Assembly (NCBI RefSeq): GCF_006874465.1
Contig: NZ_VIRL01000006.1
Coordinates: forward strand, 264,139 to 328,138
Source: Microbispora bryophytorum
Lineage (GTDB): Bacteria; Actinomycetota; Actinomycetes; Streptosporangiales; Streptosporangiaceae
Length of the DNA: 64,000 bases
Direction: 5' to 3'
Within the stretch, counting starts at the first letter, position 1. Every line of letters begins with the position of its first letter. Below are positions 34,232 to 42,105 of this stretch, one piece after another. Position numbers and translations under genes: made by a program. The notes under the pieces were generated by a model. The model was not told where the DNA came from, ran no database searches, and saw nothing but the letters and a program-made list of their open reading frames with translations.

Positions 34232-35497
34232 CTACTCGCCGCTCTCCCCGTCGGAGCCGGGCTCCTTGGGCTCTTCCAGCGCCGACAGGTCGAACTCGGC
34301 CTCGCCCTTCACGAACGTCTCGGGGTTGTCCAGGTCGTCCGCGGTGGGCATCAGGTCCGGGTGTCCCCAGACGGCGTCCCTGCCCTCGACTCCGCGCTCG
34401 TCGCCCAGGGCCCGCCACAGGGCGGCCGCCTCACGCAGCCGTCTCGGGCGCAGCTCAAGGCCGACCAGTGTGGCGAAGGTCCGCTCGGCCGGGCCGCCCG
34501 TGGCGCGGCGGCGCCGCACGGTCTCGGCCAGCGCCGCGGCGGACGGGAGCTTGCCCTCGGCGGCGGAGTCGACCACCGTGGCCACCCAGCCTTCGACCAG
34601 CGCGAGCGCGGTCTCCAGCCGGGTGAGCGCGGCCTTCTGCCGCTCGGTCTCCTCGGGCTTGAGCAGCTCGCCGCCGCCCAGGACCTCCTGGATGCGCTCG
34701 GGGTCGCTGAGGTCGAGCCCCTGGAGCTTGTCCTGCAAGGCCGTCACGTCCACCGTGATCCCCTGGGCGTACTCCTCGACCGTGCCGAGCAGGTGCGCCC
34801 GCAGCCACGGCACGTGCTGGAAGAGCCGGTGGTGCGCCGCCTCGCGCAGCGCGAGGTAGAGACGGATCTCGTCCGAGGGCGTCTCCAGGCCGCTGCTGAA
34901 GGCGGCGACGCCTCCGGGCAGCAGAGCGGCGGTGTCCGACAGGGGCAGGCCGATGTCGGAGGAGCCGACCACCTCACGGGCGAGCGAGCCGAGCGCCTGG
35001 CCGATCTGCTGGCCGACCATCATGCTGCCCATCTGCCTGAGCATGCCCATGAGCGGCCCGGCCATGGCCTGCGCCTCGGGCGGCAGTCCCGCCCCGCCGA
35101 GGGTGCCGCCCATGGTCTCCACCATCTGGGCGGCGACGGGATCGCACAACTGTTTCCAGACCGGGACCGTCTTCTCGATCCACTCCGACCGGCTCCAGGC
35201 CTGCGGGGTGGTCACGCCGCTCGGCAGCGTGGTCACCTCGTTGAGCCACAGGTCGGCCAGATTGAGGGCCTCGACGATCTGACGTCGCTCGCCCTCCATG
35301 ACGCTCGGATCACCCTCGGCGACCACGGCGTGCCGTGCGATGTTCTTCGCCATGTCCCAGTTGACGGGCCCGGCCTCCGGTGAGGCGGACAGCATGTCGG
35401 CGAACTGCCGCATGGCCGCGGCGATCTGCTCCGGGCTGCCGAACATGGCGAACGGATTGTCGTTGGGGTCGTTTTCGCGACCTGGCAGGTCAGTCAC
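34232..35497 (-). CDS. Zinc-dependent metalloprotease-like protein (DUF2342 family)
   Basis: 421 residues. The family core is recognised from SGPVNWDMA-like start AGPVNWDMAKNIAR (~42), GQALGSLAREVVGSSDIGLPL (~165-185) and LYLALREAAHHRLFQHVPWL (~215). The rest includes a C-terminal acidic tail. Relatives are annotated as hydrolases or F420-associated proteases, and the mycobacterial homologue (Rv3195 type) has the same genomic position. A classical HExxH is not visible; the E-A-A-H-H segment is the only candidate metal site. Cytosolic. Divergent from the epimerase gene. Confidence 0.83.
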   Translation of the reverse strand: MTDLPGRENDPNDNPFAMFGSPEQIAAAMRQFADMLSASPEAGPVNWDMAKNIARHAVVAEGDPSVMEGERRQIVEALNLADLWLNEVTTLPSGVTTPQAWSRSEWIEKTVPVWKQLCDPVAAQMVETMGGTLGGAGLPPEAQAMAGPLMGMLRQMGSMMVGQQIGQALGSLAREVVGSSDIGLPLSDTAALLPGGVAAFSSGLETPSDEIRLYLALREAAHHRLFQHVPWLRAHLLGTVEEYAQGITVDVTALQDKLQGLDLSDPERIQEVLGGGELLKPEETERQKAALTRLETALALVEGWVATVVDSAAEGKLPSAAALAETVRRRRATGGPAERTFATLVGLELRPRRLREAAALWRALGDERGVEGRDAVWGHPDLMPTADDLDNPETFVKGEAEFDLSALEEPKEPGSDGESGE

Positions 35498-35579
35498 CGC
35501 GCCACCTCGTGCAGGATGGAGGAGTCCACATCCGCCACGTTATCCGCCGTGGGGCGGATCAGTGCAAAGTGAGGACCTC

Positions 35580-36650
35580 GTGCCTACCTCGAAACGCCTG
35601 CGTCCCCCCGTCGTCGCCGTCACCGGCGCCGCCTCCGGTCTCGGCCGGGCGTTCCTCGCGAAAGTGGCCTCGTCTGCGGATTTCCGCCGCGTGGTGGCCA
35701 TCGACGAGCAGCGCGGCGACGTCCCGGACGTCACCTGGCGGGTCCTCGACATTCGTGATCCGCTCTTGGCGAACCGAATCTCAGATGTGGACGTCCTGGT
35801 GCATCTGGGCACGGACGAGTCGCTCGACAGCGATCACACCGAGCGCCGCCGCTACAACCTGCGCGCCGCCCAGACCGTGCTCACGGCCTGCGCCGCGGCC
35901 CGGGTGCGGCGGGTCGTGCTGGTGACGAGCGCGATGGTCTACGGCGCCGCCGCCGACAACCCGGTGCCCCTGCCCGAGGACGCCCCGGTCGCGGCCGAGC
36001 CCGACACCGGCCTGGTGGGCGACCACCTGGAGATCGAGGCGCTGGTACGGCGGTCGCTGCGGGCGCATCCCGGCCTGGAGGTGACCGTGCTGCGGCCCGC
36101 CGCCCTGGTCGGGCCGGGCGTCGACACCGTCATCACCCGCCACTTCGAGGCGCCCCGGCTGCTCGTGGTGAAGGGCTGCCTGCCGCGCTGGCAGTTCTGC
36201 CACGTCGACGACCTGGTGTCCGCGCTGGAGGCCGCCGCCCTGGGCAGGGTCGGCGGAGTCGTGGCGGTCGGCTCCGAGGGCTGGCTGGAGATGGAGCAGG
36301 TGGAGGAGATCTCCGGCCTGAAGCGGTTCGAGCTGCCGGCCGGTGTGACGTTCGGCACGGCGCAGCGGCTGCACCGGCTCGGCATCACGCCGACCGCGGC
36401 GACCGACCTGCACTACGTGGTCTATCCCTGGGTGGTCGACGGCGTGGCGCTGCGGGAGGCGGGCTGGAAGCCGACCTGGACCAACGAGGCCGTGCTGCGG
36501 GAACTGCTCGAACTGTGCGAGGGCAGGCACGCGGTCGTCGGCCGCCGCCTGTCGGGCAAGGAGGCCACGATCACCGCCGCCGGCGCGACCGTCGCAGTCA
36601 TCGGCACGGCCGCGATCGTCCGCGCCGCCCGCCGCAAGCGCCGCACCTGA
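35580..36650 (+). CDS. NAD-dependent epimerase/dehydratase-type SDR protein
   Basis: 356 residues from GTG 35580, with GAGGA upstream. An extended-SDR Rossmann motif VTGAASGLGRAFL lies near residue 13, DIRDP near 60, VHLGTDE near 75, TSAMVYGAA with catalytic Tyr near 125, and VLRPAALVGPG near 180. The usual YxxxK lysine is not obvious after the Tyr, so the enzyme may bind cofactor without typical catalysis. The C-terminus has an Ala-rich hydrophobic run ending in basic residues (AARRKRRT), a possible membrane tail. First gene of a plus-strand run to moaE, the PDZ protease and the UPF0182 gene. Confidence 0.82.
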   Translation: MPTSKRLRPPVVAVTGAASGLGRAFLAKVASSADFRRVVAIDEQRGDVPDVTWRVLDIRDPLLANRISDVDVLVHLGTDESLDSDHTERRRYNLRAAQTVLTACAAARVRRVVLVTSAMVYGAAADNPVPLPEDAPVAAEPDTGLVGDHLEIEALVRRSLRAHPGLEVTVLRPAALVGPGVDTVITRHFEAPRLLVVKGCLPRWQFCHVDDLVSALEAAALGRVGGVVAVGSEGWLEMEQVEEISGLKRFELPAGVTFGTAQRLHRLGITPTAATDLHYVVYPWVVDGVALREAGWKPTWTNEAVLRELLELCEGRHAVVGRRLSGKEATITAAGATVAVIGTAAIVRAARRKRRT

Positions 36651-36676
36651 TCGGCTCAGGCATTACCCTCGGGAAC

Positions 36677-37102
36677 GTGGACGTCATCCGATTGCTGGGC
36701 ATCCGCGACACCTCGTTGTCCGTGGACGAGGTGCTGGGCGCGGTGGAGGACCATGCCGCCGGGGGCACGGCGGTCTTCGTCGGCACCGTGCGCGAGCAGG
36801 ACGGCGGCAGGCCGGTGACACTCCTGTCGTACTCGGCGCACCCGTCCGCCGAGGAGCACCTGCGCAGGGTCGCGGAGAAGGTGGCGGCCGACCACCAGGC
36901 GACGGCGCTGGCGGCCGTCCACCGGGTGGGCGACCTGCGCCTGGGGGAGATCGCCGTCGTCGTGGCGGCGGCCTGCCCCCACCGCGGCGAGGCGTTCGAG
37001 GCCTGCCGCAGGCTGATCGACGACCTCAAGCACGAGGTGCCCATCTGGAAGCACCAGGTGTTCGCCGACGGAGACGCCGAATGGGTCGGTGCCTGCGATT
37101 AA
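36677..37102 (+). CDS. moaE: Molybdopterin synthase catalytic subunit MoaE
   Basis: 141 residues. MoaE transfers sulfur from thiocarboxylated MoaD to precursor Z in molybdenum-cofactor synthesis. Signatures: AVFVGTVREQDGG (~33), YSAHPSAEEHL (~52), HRVGDLRLGEIAVVV (~80), CPHRGEAFEACRRLID (~98) and PIWKHQVFADGDAEWVG (~122), with the active-site Lys in KHEVPIWK. The GTG at 36677 is the likely start, although its ribosome site is weak. No moaD or other moa gene is adjacent, so its partner must be elsewhere. Confidence 0.92.
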   Translation: MDVIRLLGIRDTSLSVDEVLGAVEDHAAGGTAVFVGTVREQDGGRPVTLLSYSAHPSAEEHLRRVAEKVAADHQATALAAVHRVGDLRLGEIAVVVAAACPHRGEAFEACRRLIDDLKHEVPIWKHQVFADGDAEWVGACD

Positions 37103-37145
37103 CACCCGCGAAATACCCGGAGCCCGGAACGCATAGAGTTCGTCC

Positions 37146-38195
37146 ATGTCCCGACGCGCTCTGACCCTGCTGGTCGCGGGTTTCCTCGCGCTCGCGTTGG
37201 CCGTGATCGGCGCCATGCTGCCGGTGCCGTACGTCGTGCTGAGCCCCGGCCCCACGGAGAACACCATCGGGGACGTCAAGGGCAAACCGGTCATCACGAT
37301 TTCGGGCCATGAGAGCTATCCCACGCAGGGCAGGCTGAGCCTGGTCACCGTCGCCTACCAGGGCGGGCCCGACAACCGTCTCGATCTGCTCACCGCGCTG
37401 CGCGGCTGGCTCGACCCGACGGTCGCCGTGGTGCCGGAGGAGACGCTGTTCCCGAAGTCCACCTCGGCGCAGCAGGTCGAGGAGCAGAACACGCAGGAGA
37501 TGACCGACTCGCAGCAGTCGGCCACCGCCGCCGCGCTGAACGCCCTCAAGATCCCGATCGAGAAGGTGGTCACGGTCGCCGAGACCGACAAGGGGGCGCC
37601 GGCCGACGGGAAGCTCAAGCCGGGCGACGAGATCACGGCGGTGGACGGCACGACGGTGGGCGAGCTCGAGTCCGTCGCGGCGTCCGTGCAGGGCCGCAAG
37701 CCCGGCGAGCAGGTGACGTTCACGGTCAGGCGCGCCGGCACCTCGACGCAGGTGCAGGTCGGCACCGTGGCGGGTAACGACGGCAAGGCCAAGGTCGGCG
37801 TGCAGATGCGTTCGGGTTACCGGTTCCCGTTCACGGTCGGCATCAGCGTCGGCGAGGTCGGCGGGCCGAGTGCGGGCCTGATGTTCTCGCTGGGCATCTA
37901 CGACAAGCTGACGCCGGGTGCGCTCACCGGAGGCATGTCGGTCGCGGGCACCGGGACGATCGACCCGGCCGGTCAGGTCGGCCCGATCGGCGGCATCGAG
38001 CAGAAGATGGTCGGCGCCCGCAGGGCGGGCGCGACGGTCTTCCTCACGCCCGCCGACAACTGTGCCGACGCCGTCAAGGCCGCGCCCGCCGGGCTGCGCC
38101 TGGTGCGGGTCGAGACGCTGGACGGCGCGATCAAGGCGATCGACGCCCTGCGCGATCACAACAAGGGCGAGGCCCCCGCCTGCCCGGCCGGCTGA
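37146..38195 (+). CDS. PDZ-domain membrane-anchored Lon-type serine protease (YlbL-like)
   Basis: 349 residues. An N-terminal membrane anchor (~5-25) leads into PYVVLSPGPTENTIGDV. The PDZ domain (~140-215) has KLKPGDEITAVDGT and VQGRKPGEQVTFTVRRAGT. The C-terminal Lon S16 domain has the nucleophile Ser in GGPSAGLMFSLGIYD (~240) and the catalytic Lys in GGIEQKMVGARRAGA (~290), a complete Ser-Lys dyad. The active site faces outside the cell. Relatives act in membrane or spore-related proteolysis in Bacillus; the actinobacterial substrate is unknown. The mycobacterial homologue (Rv3194c type) also adjoins the UPF0182 gene. Confidence 0.92.
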   Translation: MSRRALTLLVAGFLALALAVIGAMLPVPYVVLSPGPTENTIGDVKGKPVITISGHESYPTQGRLSLVTVAYQGGPDNRLDLLTALRGWLDPTVAVVPEETLFPKSTSAQQVEEQNTQEMTDSQQSATAAALNALKIPIEKVVTVAETDKGAPADGKLKPGDEITAVDGTTVGELESVAASVQGRKPGEQVTFTVRRAGTSTQVQVGTVAGNDGKAKVGVQMRSGYRFPFTVGISVGEVGGPSAGLMFSLGIYDKLTPGALTGGMSVAGTGTIDPAGQVGPIGGIEQKMVGARRAGATVFLTPADNCADAVKAAPAGLRLVRVETLDGAIKAIDALRDHNKGEAPACPAG

Positions 38196-38362
38196 GCGTA
38201 CGCCGGGGGCGCGGGGCCGTGACCTGCCCGTCTTGACGCGGGGTGTCACGAGAACGATCAAATCTGTTACCACGACCACGCCGGTCGCAGTGTAGGTTTC
38301 CTAGCACGGACCATTGCCCTCTGACAATCATGGCCCTGCCAATCTGAGACAAGGGGTTGAGC

Positions 38363-41362
38363 GTGAGCTTCCGGAGCCCCGGAGCCGGACGGGCGGTGCG
38401 CTTGCCCCGACGGCCGCGCCTTCTGATACCCGTGCTGATCGCCGTCGTGGCGATCGTCGTATTACTGCTCGTCTTCTCGGGGATCTACACCGACTACCTC
38501 TGGTACGACTCGGTGAACTTCTCCTCGGTGTTCTCCACGATGCTGCTCACCCAGGCGGTGCTGTTCATCGTGGGCGCCGCCGTGATGATCGCCATCGTCG
38601 GCGGCAACATGGTGCTCGCGCACCGCACCCGCCCGATGTTCGGGCCGGGGATGTTCGGGGCGCCGCAGGGCGCCGACCGCTACCGCGTCGCGATGGACCC
38701 GCACCGGAGGCTGGTCTTCCTGGTCGGCATGGGCGTCCTCGGCCTGTTCACCGGCTCCTCCACAGCGGGGTTGTGGAGGACCTGGCTGCAGTTCGTGAAC
38801 CGCACGCCCTTCAACGAGAAGGACGCGCAGTTCGGCCTCGACCTGTCGTTCTTCGTGTTCACGATGCCGTTCCTGCGGATGCTGCTGAACTTCCTGTTCA
38901 CCGCCGTGGTGCTGTCGATCATCGCGGCCACGGTCGTGCACTACCTGTACGGCGGGTTCCGGATCTCCTCGCCCGGCGGGGTGCACGCCACCCGGGCCGC
39001 CCGGGGGCACCTGTCGGTGCTGCTCGGCGTGTTCGTCCTGCTCAAGGCCGCGGCCTACTGGCTCGACAGGTACAGCCTGGTCTTCTCCGATCGCGGCAAG
39101 ACCTTCGGCGCGTCGTACACCGACGTGCACGCGGTGCTCCCGGCCAAGGGGATCCTCGCGGTCATCTCCCTCATCTGCGCGCTGATCTTCTTCGCCGGCG
39201 TCATCCGTCCGGGCGGGATGTTCCCGGGCGTGGCGTTCGGGCTGCTCGTGCTGTCGGCCGTACTGATCGGCACCGTGTATCCCTCGCTGGTCGAGCAGTT
39301 CCAGGTCAAGCCGAACCAGCAGAGCAAGGAGCAGGCGTACATCCAGCGCAACATCGACGCGACCCGAAAAGCCTACGGAGTCGATACGGCGAAGGTCACG
39401 GAGTACAGCGCCAAGACCGACGCCGACGCCTCCGTGCTGCAGACCGAGGCGTCGGCCATCCCCGGCATGCGCCTGCTCGACCCGAGCCTGCTGTCGCCGA
39501 CGTTCCAGCAGAAGCAGCAGATCCGCGGCTACTACCAGTTCCCCGAGCAGCTCGACATCGACAGGTATCCCGTCGACGGCAAGCCGCGCGACACGGTGGT
39601 GGCGGTCCGCGAGATCGCCCGCCCGCCGGACGGGCAGCGCAACTGGATCAACGACCACCTGGTCTACACGCACGGTTTCGGCTTCGTCGCCGCGCCCGGC
39701 AACAAGGTGGACAGCAGCGGCCTGCCGGAGTTCAGCGAGCGCGACATCCCGCCGGTCGGCGACCTCGGCGACTACGAGCCCCGCGTCTACTTCGGTGAGA
39801 ACTCGCCCGACTACTCGATCGTCGGAGGGCCGAAGTCGGCCAGGCCGATCGAGCTGGACTACCCCCAGCAGGGACAGGCGGGCGCCGAGCAGCAGAACAC
39901 CACCGGCCAGGTGAACAGCACCTACGAGGGCAAGGGTGGCGTCTCGATCGGGAACTTCTTCCGCCGCCTGCTCTACACGGTGAAGTACGGCGAGACCAAG
40001 CTGCTGCTGAACTCGAGCATCAACGACGAGTCCCGCATCCTCTACAACCGCGAGCCGGTGCAGCGCATCCAGCAGGTCGCGCCGTTCCTCACGCTGGACC
40101 GCGATCCGTACCCGGCCGTGGTGGACGGGCGCATCGTGTGGATCGTGGACGCGTACACGACCTCCGACTCCTACCCCTACTCCGAGCGTAAGAGCCTGGA
40201 GTCGCTGACCACCGACGTGCAGTCGAGCCGCCTCGGCGTGCCGCAGGTGCCCAGGGACGAGGTCAACTACATCCGCAACTCGGTGAAGGCGACCGTGGAC
40301 GCCTACGACGGCACGGTGACCCTGTACGCCTGGGACGAGGCCGACCCGGTGCTCAGGACCTGGGAGAAGGCCTTCGGCGGGGTCGTCAAGCCGGCCTCGC
40401 AGATCAGCCAGGGACTGCGCGCCCACCTGCGCTACCCGGCCGACCTGTTCAAGGCGCAGCGGGAGATCCTCACCTCCTACCACGTCACCGACGCCAACGC
40501 GTTCTTCAGCGGCCAGGACTTCTGGAAGGTCCCGGAGGACCCGGCGACCGGCAAGAGCAAGCAGCCGCCGTACTACGTGACCATGAAGATGCCGGGCAGC
40601 GAGACCGAGCGCTTCTCGCTGACCACCACGTTCGTGCCCAACCAGCGGCAGAACATGGCGGCGTTCATGGCGGTCGACGCGACGGCAGCCACGCCGAACC
40701 CGCCACTGGAGATCCTCCAGTTGCCGAGCACGACCGCCATCCAGGGTCCGCCACAGGCGCAGAACCTGTTCGAGTCGAACACCTCGGTGTCGACCGAGCT
40801 CAACCTGCTGCGCGGCGGCGGCACCGACGTGCTGTACGGCAACCTGCTCACGCTGCCCTTCGGCGGCGGCCTGCTGTACGTGGAGCCGGTCTACATCCAG
40901 CCGCGCGCGGAGACCTCGGGCAAGTATCCGACCCTCCGCCGGGTGCTCGTGCTGTACGGCGAGAAGGTCGGCTTCGGCCCCACGCTCAGCAACGCCCTGG
41001 AGCAGGTGTTCGGCGGCACCGTGGCCACGCCGCCGGATCAGACACCCGACCAGACGGCGAACCAGCCACCTGGTCAGGTCACTCCGCCGGAGAGCTCCTC
41101 GGCGCTGACGTCGGCCCTCGACCGGGCCCAGCAGGCGTACGACGCTTCGCAGAAGGCGCTGTCGTCGATCCCGCCCGACTGGAAGGCGTACGGCGACGCG
41201 CAGACCTCGCTGAAGAAGGCGCTGGACGACCTGGGCAAGCTCAAGGGCGGGACGCCCGCCTCGACGGCGTCCCCGGCCCCGAGCGCGAGTGTGAGCGCCG
41301 GCCCGAGTGCGAGCGGGAGTCCACCGGCCGGTGCGACTCCCAGCCCCGCACCGAGCGGCTGA
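38363..41362 (+). CDS. UPF0182 family large membrane protein
   Basis: 999 residues. AAGGGG lies 6 bases before the GTG at 38363. Seven membrane segments fall in the first ~320 residues. A large extracytoplasmic domain follows (~330-890), with family-typical LVYTHGFGFVAAPGN and NRQPVQRIQ-like NREPVQRIQQVAPFL. The C-terminal ~120 residues (~880-999) are Pro/Gln/Ser/Ala-rich and probably disordered. The function of UPF0182 is not known. The upstream gap (38196-38362) contains a possible TTGACG -35 at 38233 but no clear -10. A strong terminator follows the stop. Confidence 0.9.
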   Translation: MSFRSPGAGRAVRLPRRPRLLIPVLIAVVAIVVLLLVFSGIYTDYLWYDSVNFSSVFSTMLLTQAVLFIVGAAVMIAIVGGNMVLAHRTRPMFGPGMFGAPQGADRYRVAMDPHRRLVFLVGMGVLGLFTGSSTAGLWRTWLQFVNRTPFNEKDAQFGLDLSFFVFTMPFLRMLLNFLFTAVVLSIIAATVVHYLYGGFRISSPGGVHATRAARGHLSVLLGVFVLLKAAAYWLDRYSLVFSDRGKTFGASYTDVHAVLPAKGILAVISLICALIFFAGVIRPGGMFPGVAFGLLVLSAVLIGTVYPSLVEQFQVKPNQQSKEQAYIQRNIDATRKAYGVDTAKVTEYSAKTDADASVLQTEASAIPGMRLLDPSLLSPTFQQKQQIRGYYQFPEQLDIDRYPVDGKPRDTVVAVREIARPPDGQRNWINDHLVYTHGFGFVAAPGNKVDSSGLPEFSERDIPPVGDLGDYEPRVYFGENSPDYSIVGGPKSARPIELDYPQQGQAGAEQQNTTGQVNSTYEGKGGVSIGNFFRRLLYTVKYGETKLLLNSSINDESRILYNREPVQRIQQVAPFLTLDRDPYPAVVDGRIVWIVDAYTTSDSYPYSERKSLESLTTDVQSSRLGVPQVPRDEVNYIRNSVKATVDAYDGTVTLYAWDEADPVLRTWEKAFGGVVKPASQISQGLRAHLRYPADLFKAQREILTSYHVTDANAFFSGQDFWKVPEDPATGKSKQPPYYVTMKMPGSETERFSLTTTFVPNQRQNMAAFMAVDATAATPNPPLEILQLPSTTAIQGPPQAQNLFESNTSVSTELNLLRGGGTDVLYGNLLTLPFGGGLLYVEPVYIQPRAETSGKYPTLRRVLVLYGEKVGFGPTLSNALEQVFGGTVATPPDQTPDQTANQPPGQVTPPESSSALTSALDRAQQAYDASQKALSSIPPDWKAYGDAQTSLKKALDDLGKLKGGTPASTASPAPSASVSAGPSASGSPPAGATPSPAPSG

Positions 41363-41368
41363 GCCCTT

Positions 41369-41402
41369 CCGGAGCCCCGCGCCCCACGGCGCGGGGCTCC
41401 GG
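41369..41402 (+). terminator. Intrinsic terminator after the UPF0182 gene
   Basis: A perfect 15-bp stem (41369-41383 with 41388-41402) and a CCAC loop, followed by TTTG. It lies 7 bases after the stop codon. The first tRNA promoter's -35 begins immediately after it. Confidence 0.85.
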
Positions 41403-41403
41403 T

Positions 41404-41432
41404 TTGCCTTCCGGCCGGTGCCGGGATAGTCT
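41404..41432 (+). promoter_or_regulatory. Promoter of initiator tRNA copy 1
   Basis: TTGCCT (41404-41409) and TAGTCT (41427-41432) are 17 bases apart, with the start expected near 41439, 5 bases before the tRNA. Confidence 0.65.
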
Positions 41433-41443
41433 CGTAGAGCCGA

Positions 41444-41520
41444 CGCGGGGTGGAGCAGCTCGGTAGCTCGCTGGGCTCATAACCCAGAGGTCGCAGGTTC
41501 AAATCCTGTCCCCGCTACCA
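41444..41520 (+). tRNA. tRNA-Met (CAT), initiator type, copy 1
   Basis: 77 bases with encoded CCA. The acceptor stem is CGCGGGG/CCCCGC with an unpaired C1-U72 end, which marks an initiator. The anticodon stem has three consecutive G-C pairs (GGG-CTCATAA-CCC), the second initiator hallmark. The D-loop has AGCTCGGTAGCTC and the T-loop GGTTCAAATCC. The anticodon CAT is at about 41478-41480. Identical to copy 2. Confidence 0.96.
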
Positions 41521-41542
41521 GAAGATGTCGCAGGACATCGGG

Positions 41543-41577
41543 AACCCCCGGACCCACAGGTCCGGGGGTTTCTTTTT
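41543..41577 (+). terminator. Intrinsic terminator after tRNA-fMet copy 1
   Basis: Stem AACCCCCGGACC (41543-41554), loop CACA, complementary arm 41559-41570, then TCTTTTT: a textbook terminator 22 bases after the tRNA. Confidence 0.9.
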
Positions 41578-41842
41578 GCTGTGATGCCGGTAGCCGACCC
41601 CTCGAATCGACACGGCGATTCTGACTGGTTGTGCTCCTTGGGCCGGTTGTGCTCCTGGGGGGCGCCTGCGTCTCGATCCGGACGGGCGCCTGGATCTTGT
41701 TGCTCGCGGGGCGGCGCACCCGCGTCGATCGATCATCACGAGGAGTGCGGCAGGAGTCCTTCCGGGCCGAGGATGTGGTGCCGTCGTATGCCTCGGCGTG
41801 GCCGGCGGCCCGTCCGCCGGCCGGCCCGCGGGCGGAACCGAT
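41578..41842. other. Gene-free spacer between the two initiator tRNA genes
   Basis: Short open frames exist here but none has a ribosome site or recognisable product. A direct repeat of GGTTGTGCTCCT occurs near 41624 and 41643. Nothing else was seen. Confidence 0.5.
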
Positions 41843-41871
41843 TTGGCACTTGTGCGCGGGGCGGGTAGGGT
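41843..41871 (+). promoter_or_regulatory. Promoter of initiator tRNA copy 2
   Basis: TTGGCA (41843-41848) and TAGGGT (41866-41871) are 17 bases apart, with the start expected near 41878. A perfect palindrome GTTGTG-AA-CACAAC (41870-41883) overlaps the -10 end and the start; copy 1 has no equivalent. Confidence 0.75.
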
Positions 41872-41885
41872 TGTGAACACAACGA

Positions 41886-41962
41886 CGCGGGGTGGAGCAG
41901 CTCGGTAGCTCGCTGGGCTCATAACCCAGAGGTCGCAGGTTCAAATCCTGTCCCCGCTACCA
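41886..41962 (+). tRNA. tRNA-Met (CAT), initiator type, copy 2
   Basis: 77 bases, identical to copy 1 over the full tRNA, with the initiator features (C1-U72 mismatch, three G-C pairs in the anticodon stem) and encoded CCA. The flanking sequences differ, so the duplication is not recent or the genes are kept alike by conversion. Confidence 0.96.
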
Positions 41963-41967
41963 AGAAA

Positions 41968-42011
41968 CGAAGGCCCGGCCTCCGGAAACGGAGACCGGGC
42001 CTTCGTCCTTT
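41968..42011 (+). terminator. Intrinsic terminator after tRNA-fMet copy 2
   Basis: Outer stem CGAAGGCCCGG (41968-41978) with CCGGGCCTTCG (41995-42005). Inner stem CTCCG/CGGAG is closed by a GAAA tetraloop. TCCTTT follows. Confidence 0.85.
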
Positions 42012-42105
42012 CCCAGGGCCGGTCCGGCCCAGATCCAGTCCAGCCCAGATCCAGTCCAGCGCGGCCGATACGGGCACAGCCGTCGGCCTCGGGCGGGAGT
42101 AGCGC

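Noticed and set aside
41581..41868. Possible small ORFs between the two tRNA-fMet genes
   Set aside because: No ribosome sites, no recognisable product, and they lie between a terminator and a tRNA promoter.
41444..41962. tRNA pair as an integration site for a mobile island
   Set aside because: No integrase and no partial tRNA repeat; both tRNAs are complete with their own terminators.
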